Source: CAZCFB01 sp964511535
Lineage (GTDB): Bacteria; Myxococcota_A; Polyangia; GCA-2747355; CAZCFB01
DNA: 36,053 bases
NCBI GenBank assembly: GCA_964511535.1
Contig: CAZEFW010000093.1
Span: forward strand, 1 to 36,053
Reading direction: 5' to 3'
This document shows, in pieces, positions 32,801 to 36,053 of this stretch; position 1 is the first letter of the stretch, and each line of letters starts with the position of its first letter. A program made the translations under genes and the position numbers. The notes beneath the pieces are model-generated. The model had not been told where the DNA came from. It made no database searches and saw nothing but the letters and a program-made list of their open reading frames with translations.

Positions 32801-33276
32801 GGGTGGAGCTGGACACGCCAAGCGCCATGCGGCTGGAGGAGAGCGGCCAGACGCTCGTCGTACGCCTGGGCCCCGGCTCCGCAGGCAAGGGGCCCAAGCG
32901 AGCCCTGGTGGAGCTGCCCGGCGCCGCGCACCTGACCAAGGCGACGGTCAACGGCGCGGCGGCCTCCTGGGCGCTGCTGGCCGCGGACGAAGGTCGGCTC
33001 TGCTGGGGGAGCTTCACCGCCGGCCCCTGCGCAACGGCCGCAGCGGACGGCGGCGCGCCCGCGGACCTGCGCCCGCTCGACGCCCGCCGCCCCGACGCCG
33101 CGTCTGCGGACGCTGCCCGGCACGACGCCGGCGCAAACAACGAACCGAAAGACGCCGGGTGCTCATGCGCGGCCGCCTCCCACGCCGCCCCCGCGACCTG
33201 GCCGCTCCTGCTCGCCCTGGCCGCGCTCTGCCTTTTTTTGTGGCGCAGGAGAACCTCTCGCCGCCTCGCGCGTTAG
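29857..33276 (+). CDS. Heparinase II/III-like polysaccharide lyase with two inserted CBM-like modules and MYXO-CTERM-like tail
   Basis: This 1139-residue secreted protein starts at ATG 29857; the frame is open further upstream, but that part overlaps the PcfJ-like gene. The signal peptide ends AWA24. Residues of about 60-390 look like the alpha-toroid of alginate/heparin lyases (KTAHNFHAIVAMGLG, YHGYGAYAMDHL). A heparinase II/III block follows at about 408-432 (GHNQKDHLSFQVWGRGAWLT). Two related jelly-roll, CBM-like modules (about 589-735 and 753-900, each ending AWFDD) interrupt the beta domain, which resumes with VDYLVLDASAGK. An Ala/Asp stalk and a tail of GCSC, hydrophobic helix and RRRTSRR finish the protein. 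It probably cleaves an acidic polysaccharide at the cell surface; the substrate is unknown. Confidence 0.87.
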   Translation: MHQTLWIWRVPLCLLLLGAGSAWAADGDLLYGPGGAAALKARAKLTAKPKYGPAPATVVNALLARAKAFRTSPTYSYSHKSFSYTFSSKIPAPHKDHYPYWTALFQERADSISTRLNTLTFAYLVQGQSADLAAARDIALKLAAWSTWTDPDLKCMPGPACLDTGHAAFSMAYFYDAARTTLSAAHRKTIRDAIIKRGLEPLDKAAQDALTQKTAHNFHAIVAMGLGVGAAAVWGEDSRAPAWLARALALAKMYLGQQGADGGTLEYHGYGAYAMDHLVRLLQVAELRGQKVTAAVLNKVARFYFAALAPDGNGVGTFGDSWQICGAPMHHWRAFKGDGVAQAYLVDSGLMGTQDFITVVWARGKLKPTPLPPTPAAFTSVGLGALRSGAGSDAALLLLKAGPEKMLMGHNQKDHLSFQVWGRGAWLTGDPGYSKPGSQPPPLHRFYDEGHGHSAILLDGKGPTLKIGARLTRVAGGQGFGVICGEAAGAYAKGTVTSARRCALMHPGGFAVISDRVVTPWPQRVEWLFQPHRRGFASVWGAEASLYAGPAHLALRWASAKPALANLSQQKDWPSTVVVTAPRTGAAAVALADPGFEKAKFTGWTPRSTTLSAHTVETKQARGGKRSARISFAAKAAGYFYSAKFAATPGERVGASAYIKTAVTAGSARVRLLFYAKGKYLDHAPGASVNGAWGWHQRHVSGVVPAGADQLALALEFTGVGTAWFDDAALYRMPKAAQKTTTRRLLTLAHPTAAQPPVNGTFSLGMAFWTPRSFTLSGHAVVTNVHQSAPASARIQFLNKADAGYFYGNFLRAKPGDAVWATAWVRAQTTAGSGARLRVLFYDKNTYVSSAQAPYQKGATGWLRQQVNGTVPAGADRLRLSLEFTGQGSAWFDDVTYANLTSPLDLKQLAGPTSVAGGAWWMFFHRLGVDYLVLDASAGKVSGITLLGQASLDAGFAVHVAERKAPLILVDAAKLRLADGTRVELDTPSAMRLEESGQTLVVRLGPGSAGKGPKRALVELPGAAHLTKATVNGAAASWALLAADEGRLCWGSFTAGPCATAAADGGAPADLRPLDARRPDAASADAARHDAGANNEPKDAGCSCAAASHAAPATWPLLLALAALCLFLWRRRTSRRLAR

Positions 33277-33404
33277 ACCAACAGCGTGGGAGTTAACAGC
33301 ATAAGAAACCGCATAGGGCACCCGTGCCCCATTCCGGCTCCGTACCCGGAGTACGAAGAGGCGTTTCTCGACGGAAAAAACGACAATCGGCGTCATTTTG
33401 CGGG
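33277..33404. other. AT-richer intergenic stretch with two hairpins
   Basis: No gene is seen here. Two adjacent hairpins are present: GGGCAC-CC-GTGCCC (about 33316-33329) and CGTAC-CCGGA-GTACG (about 33340-33354). Neither has a T-run. The base composition is lower in GC than the flanking genes. It may be the 3' UTR of the lyase mRNA or upstream regulatory DNA for the small RNA that follows. Confidence 0.4.
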
Positions 33405-33454
33405 TTGACAAAATCGCGCCGGGCCTTCACAAAGGCCCACACGAGAAGAGACCA

Positions 33455-33526
33455 ATGAAAGAACTTAACGCCATAAGCTCAGCGCATAGCAACTTGGGTT
33501 GCGACCGGGGTCGTCCCGGCGGTTGA
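33455..33526 (+). CDS. Possible 23-residue leader peptide
   Basis: An ATG with a weak purine-rich GAGAAGAG upstream opens a 23-codon frame, beginning MKELNAISSAHS and ending GRPGG before TGA. It overlaps the predicted hairpins, as a leader peptide in an attenuator would. It could equally be chance inside a non-coding RNA. No family is recognised. Confidence 0.3.
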   Translation: MKELNAISSAHSNLGCDRGRPGG

Positions 33527-33553
33527 GGTCGTTCACATACGAACGGTTCTTCA

Positions 33554-33587
33554 GGCCGCCCGGGACTCCCAGGCGGCCTTTTTTATT
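33554..33587 (+). terminator. Strong intrinsic terminator
   Basis: GGCCGCC (33554-33560) pairs with GGCGGCC (33572-33578). The inner GGG/CCC extends the stem past one mismatch. TTTTTTATT follows directly at 33579-33587. It ends whatever transcript crosses 33405-33550, 195 bases before the SPFH gene. Confidence 0.85.
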
Positions 33588-33724
33588 GGTCGCACTTATG
33601 GGGTGCCCGCTCTTGCCACAGCGGTACCGGGGCTTTGACTTCTCATCCAAAGAGATCTGGGTTTCAAAATCCGCCTCGCCCGTCCTGCACCTTGCAACGG
33701 TGTAGGCACCCCTCCTTTAACCCT

Positions 33725-33743
33725 GTCCGGCCTCGGGCCGGAC
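33725..33743. other. Perfect 8-bp hairpin in the leader of the SPFH gene
   Basis: GTCCGGCC-TCG-GGCCGGAC lies 40 bases before the ATG at 33783. Upstream, CACCCCT (33708-33714) is nearly complementary to the Shine-Dalgarno AGGGGGTG (33771-33778), and this hairpin would bring the two together. This suggests a structured 5' UTR. No T-run follows, so it is not a terminator. Confidence 0.4.
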
Positions 33744-33782
33744 GTTGACATAACCACCCTTGCATCCAGAAGGGGGTGCATC

Positions 33783-34610
33783 ATGACCATGAAGCAGATC
33801 ACAGTACCGCAGTCCTTCGTCGCCCTCCTGTACGAGGACGGCGTGTTCATCAACCTCCTGCAGCCGGGCATGCACAAGTTCCGCGACAAGCTGTTCGGCC
33901 CGTCCGTGGAGCGTGAGGCGCGCCTGGTGGACCTGCGCGAGCGGACCCTGACCCTCAAGGGCCAGGAGATCCTCACCGCCGACAAGGTGGCCGTTCGGGT
34001 CAGCCTGCTGGTCTACTTCCGGGTCAAGGACCCGGAGGCGGCCCTGCACAACGTGGCCCACTACGAGGAGCGCATCTATGAGGACGTACAGCTGGCTGCG
34101 CGGCGCTTCCTGGCCAGCCGCAGCCTGGAGGCGATCCTCGGTGACCGCAACGAGATCTCCGACGCCGTGCGCGAGGTGGTCTCCAGCCAGGCGGCCGCCT
34201 ACGGCGTGGACATCCTGCGTGCCGAGGTCAAGGACCTGGTCTTCCCGGGCAACCTGCGGGAGATCATGAACCAGGTGCTCGAGACCGAGCGCCGGGCCGA
34301 GGCCCGCCTGATCCAGGCGCGCAAGGACGCCGAGGCGCAGCAGATCAAGACCGAGGCCGACGCGCTGGATCAGCGCCAGCGGCTTGAGGTGGAGCGGGAG
34401 CAGATCCTGTCCCGCGCCCGGGCCGAGCAGGAGGCGCGCCAGCTGCGGCTGGAGGCCGAGCAGCGTGAGGCCGAGGCCATCGCCCAGCGGCCGGATCTGA
34501 TGCGCCTGCGCGAGCTGGCCACCCTGTCCGAGATGGCCATGTCCGGCGCCCGCTTCGCGGTGGGCCTGGACGCGCGCCGGCTCGTCACCATGCTGTCCGA
34601 CAAGGAGTGA
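33783..34610 (+). CDS. SPFH/band-7 (stomatin-like) protein without membrane anchor
   Basis: This 275-residue protein starts at ATG 33783 with GGGGG 6 bases upstream. Residues of about 10-190 form an SPFH/PHB domain: LYEDGVFINLLQPGMHKF, LTADKVAVRVSLLVYFRVKD, RFLASRSLEAILGDR, and a VDILRAEVKDLVFPGNLREI segment. A charged coiled coil follows (about 190-245, ERRAEARLIQARKDAEAQQ). Stomatins and slipins oligomerise at membranes and scaffold proteases or channels. The usual N-terminal hydrophobic segment is missing, so this is a soluble or peripheral form. It stands alone between a terminated small RNA and its own terminator. Confidence 0.88.
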   Translation: MTMKQITVPQSFVALLYEDGVFINLLQPGMHKFRDKLFGPSVEREARLVDLRERTLTLKGQEILTADKVAVRVSLLVYFRVKDPEAALHNVAHYEERIYEDVQLAARRFLASRSLEAILGDRNEISDAVREVVSSQAAAYGVDILRAEVKDLVFPGNLREIMNQVLETERRAEARLIQARKDAEAQQIKTEADALDQRQRLEVEREQILSRARAEQEARQLRLEAEQREAEAIAQRPDLMRLRELATLSEMAMSGARFAVGLDARRLVTMLSDKE

Positions 34611-34643
34611 GGGGGCCCCGCCATTGCCCCCTCGACGGACGCT

Positions 34644-34677
34644 TGCCCCCCCGGGTCCTCCGGGGGGGCATTTTTTT
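34644..34677 (+). terminator. Intrinsic terminator of the SPFH gene
   Basis: TGCCCCCCCGG (34644-34654) pairs perfectly with CCGGGGGGGCA (34660-34670) across a GTCCT loop, and seven T follow. The stop codon of the convergent radical SAM gene (34676-34678) overlaps the T-run. Confidence 0.92.
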
Positions 34678-35863
34678 ACCCACAGCCGGGCTCCGAGCGC
34701 GGGCCGCAGTTGCACTGGAAGGTCCCGCCGCGCCGCGGCTCCACCGCGTCGCCCACCTCGCGCCATACGTCCGGCGACTCCAGACACAGGGCCAGGCGCG
34801 TGCCCGGGGAGACATCGCGGATCATGCGGGCGATGGTGCGGTACAGGTGCGCGCGCACCGACACGGGGAAGGGCGCGCCCTTGTGCCCGCGCAGGCGCTG
34901 CGCCGCGGCCCGAGCCTCGGCCAGGGCGCCCGGGTCGAGCCGGTCCAGCGGCACGATGCGCGCCAGGTCGTCCAGCTCCACCATGCTCAGCGACCAGAGG
35001 GTGATCATCTCCGGCGTGCCGGCGCGCAGCAGGTCGTCCAGCAGGTCCCGGTAGGCCTGCTCCCAGCCCTGCAAGGGCACGATGGGCGAGAGCCTGACCC
35101 GCACCGGGTAGCCGGCCCGGTGCAGCTTGCTCAGCGCCGCGATGCGCCGGTCCGGCGGCGGCGCCCCGGCCTCCAGCAGCGCCGCCACGGGCGCCGGCGT
35201 CAGGGTGAAGGAGGCCGCAGTGTGCCCACGGTGGTCCAGGTCCAGCAGGTGGTCCACCGCGTCCCCCTTGGAATAGAGCAGCAGGTACCTGTCGTCGAGC
35301 TCGGCGAAGCGGCGCACCAGGGGCGCGGCCAGATCGTAGGCCGGCTCCAGGCCGAGGGTGTCGGTGCGGTTGTTCAGCTTGTACAGCCGCTGGGAGCGGC
35401 GGGAGCGGGCCAGGCGCGTCACACGGTCGACGAACGACTCCACGTCCAGCCGCACGCACACGAACGACACATAGGGGCAGTAGGTGCAGTCGTAGGGGCA
35501 GCCCACCGCCGACTGGATCTCCATGCCGGTCTGGCACAGCACGCCGTGCTGCTCCCGCTGCACCGAGGCGCTGCGCAGCTCGCGCCAGGAGTAACCGGGG
35601 AAGACCTCTGCCGCGCCGTCGCCGCCGCGGGTCAGCGCGAAGGCCACCAGGTCCTTGGGCTGCCGCCGCCCCTCCAGGCCGCCGCGCCGCAGCTCCTGCC
35701 GGGGGGTCAGCGCTGCCAGCATCGCCTCCAGGTCGTCCGGGTCCATGACCTCGGGCGCTGGCCCGTCCACATGCTCGAGCAGCGCCTCGAACCGCCGGCG
35801 CGGCTCCGGGTGGGTCAGGACATCGCGGGCCACCACGACCCGCTTTGCAGCGAGACGCTCGAT
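34676..35863 (-). CDS. SplB-like radical SAM protein (spore-photoproduct-lyase family), start uncertain
   Basis: The radical SAM cluster motif is SAVGCPYDCTYCPYVSF, a CxxxCxxC spacing as in SplB-type DNA repair photolyases. Other shared features include LYSKGDAVDHLLDLDHRGHT, TPAPVAALLEAG, and RIAALSKLHRAGYPVRVRLSPIVP, matching the SplB pattern. The protein probably uses a 4Fe-4S cluster and SAM; it need not act on spore photoproduct in a non-sporulating host. The start is unclear. The frame is open to 36040, but the upstream part is 79-bp repeat DNA. The listed 5' end is an ATC codon at 35863, placed 6 bases after CATACT. The first downstream canonical start is GTG 35836. Confidence 0.75.
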   Translation of the reverse strand: MERLAAKRVVVARDVLTHPEPRRRFEALLEHVDGPAPEVMDPDDLEAMLAALTPRQELRRGGLEGRRQPKDLVAFALTRGGDGAAEVFPGYSWRELRSASVQREQHGVLCQTGMEIQSAVGCPYDCTYCPYVSFVCVRLDVESFVDRVTRLARSRRSQRLYKLNNRTDTLGLEPAYDLAAPLVRRFAELDDRYLLLYSKGDAVDHLLDLDHRGHTAASFTLTPAPVAALLEAGAPPPDRRIAALSKLHRAGYPVRVRLSPIVPLQGWEQAYRDLLDDLLRAGTPEMITLWSLSMVELDDLARIVPLDRLDPGALAEARAAAQRLRGHKGAPFPVSVRAHLYRTIARMIRDVSPGTRLALCLESPDVWREVGDAVEPRRGGTFQCNCGPRSEPGCG

Positions 35864-35869
35864 ACAGAA

Positions 35870-35875
35870 AGTATG
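35870..35875 (-). promoter_or_regulatory. -10 element for the SplB-like gene
   Basis: CATACT on the minus strand is followed by TTCTGT (6 bases) and then an ATC codon. The spacing equals that of the other leaderless-type genes here, but the initiator is not ATG or GTG. Confidence 0.35.
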
Positions 35876-35882
35876 AGCGCGC

Positions 35883-36053
35883 GTAGAAGCGGCGTCTCGC
35901 CGCTTCCAAAAAAAACGCGGCGGGACGCCGCGTCTACACACTGCTCGACGCGCGCACGCATGTAGAAGCGGCGTCTCGCCGCTTCCAAAAAAAACGCGGC
36001 GGGACGCCGCGTCTACACACTGCTCGACGCGCGCACGCATGTAGAAGCGGCGT
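35883..36053. repeat. 79-bp perfect tandem repeat with paired palindromes (continues past window)
   Basis: Units start at 35883, 35962 and 36041, exactly 79 bases apart; two are complete and 13 bases of a third are visible. Each unit holds GAAGCGGCG-TCT-CGCCGCTTC (9-bp stem), a run of eight A, then ACGCGGCG-GGA-CGCCGCGT (8-bp stem, GGA loop). They are two related palindromes in opposite orientation, followed by a spacer CTGCTCGACGCGCGCACGCAT. The palindromes belong to the same family as the one at 5776-5796. This looks like a REP/BIME-type intergenic element. Confidence 0.9.

Larger units (their letters stand above)
33405..33587 (+). ncRNA. Candidate structured small RNA or leader with 23-residue ORF and intrinsic terminator
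   Basis: A consensus -35 TTGACA (33405-33410) precedes a weak -10 (CACAAA, 33428) with a 17-base gap. The region then holds a run of hairpins: GGGCCTT-CACA-AAGGCCC (33421-33438), GCAAC-TTGG-GTTGC (33489-33502), CGACC-GG-GGTCG, CGTTC-ACATAC-GAACG, and finally a strong intrinsic terminator. The first hairpin overlaps the proposed -10, so the true start could be elsewhere. A short ORF lies inside. It does not match a tRNA, tmRNA or riboswitch that I recognise. Confidence 0.45.

Noticed and set aside
29800..33123. 1107-codon minus-strand open frame opposite the lyase gene
   Set aside because: No recognisable motif and shadow-type composition. The plus strand encodes a lyase with a signal peptide.
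33465..33705. Two short frames (plus 33499-33705, minus 33465-33650) in the gene-free stretch
   Set aside because: Both cross the strong terminator hairpin, have no ribosome site and show no family resemblance.
33745..33750. TTGACA as a -35 box just before the SPFH gene
   Set aside because: No -10 hexamer at a 16-18 base distance; that position falls on the Shine-Dalgarno region.
35883..36053. CRISPR array
   Set aside because: The repeats are directly adjacent 79-base identical units with internal palindromes and no variable spacers.

Overview
This is a high-GC, gene-dense chromosomal window from a Gram-negative bacterium, most likely a member of Myxococcota or a related former deltaproteobacterial lineage. 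The clues are many lipoproteins with Asp/Pro/Lys-rich linkers, two surface proteins with MYXO-CTERM-like tails (Cys pair, hydrophobic helix, Arg cluster), a sigma-54-type promoter and several large secreted proteins of unknown function. No CRISPR array, IS element, rRNA or tRNA gene was found.

Layout. (1) Positions 1-5683: the start of an APC-type permease (minus), a lipoprotein (minus), then a probable three-gene operon behind a sigma-54-like promoter. That operon encodes two paralogous exported proteins carrying a Cys-type (NHCAG) and a Ser-type (GHSAG) nucleophile motif, then a lipoprotein esterase of the PHB-depolymerase/CE1 type. (2) 5684-9027: repeats, a lipoprotein, a JAB-like small protein, and an OFA-family MFS transporter (minus). 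(3) 9104-15052: an exported MsrA whose catalytic residue is encoded by an in-frame UGA followed by a good SECIS-like hairpin, a Tat-exported DUF362 protein, tungstate/molybdate transporter wtpABC, an LRR protein overlapping wtpC, and a 99-residue protein. (4) 15069-21071: two divergent lipoproteins flanking a palindromic operator-like site, then two moeA paralogues (minus), one fused to a periplasmic-binding-type domain. (5) 21110-29764: MepA-like endopeptidase, PHP-fold lipoprotein, M28 peptidase, a 13-repeat surface lipoprotein and a PcfJ-like protein. (6) 29857-36053: a heparinase-like lyase with a MYXO-CTERM-like tail, a 506-base gene-free stretch holding a probable terminated small RNA, an SPFH protein, and a SplB-like radical SAM protein whose upstream side runs into a 79-bp tandem repeat.

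How it fits together. wtpABC plus two MoeA proteins point to tungsten or molybdenum cofactor enzymes elsewhere in the genome. The UGA-containing msrA implies a selenocysteine machinery (selA/B/C/D) elsewhere. Much of the rest is cell-envelope or secreted hydrolysis: esterases, murein endopeptidase, aminopeptidase, polysaccharide lyase.

A recurring regulatory feature is that genes which start transcription units often lack a Shine-Dalgarno site and instead have a -10 hexamer (often TGC-TANNNT) ending only 6-8 bases before the start codon, which suggests leaderless mRNAs. Genes inside operons usually have normal Shine-Dalgarno sites.
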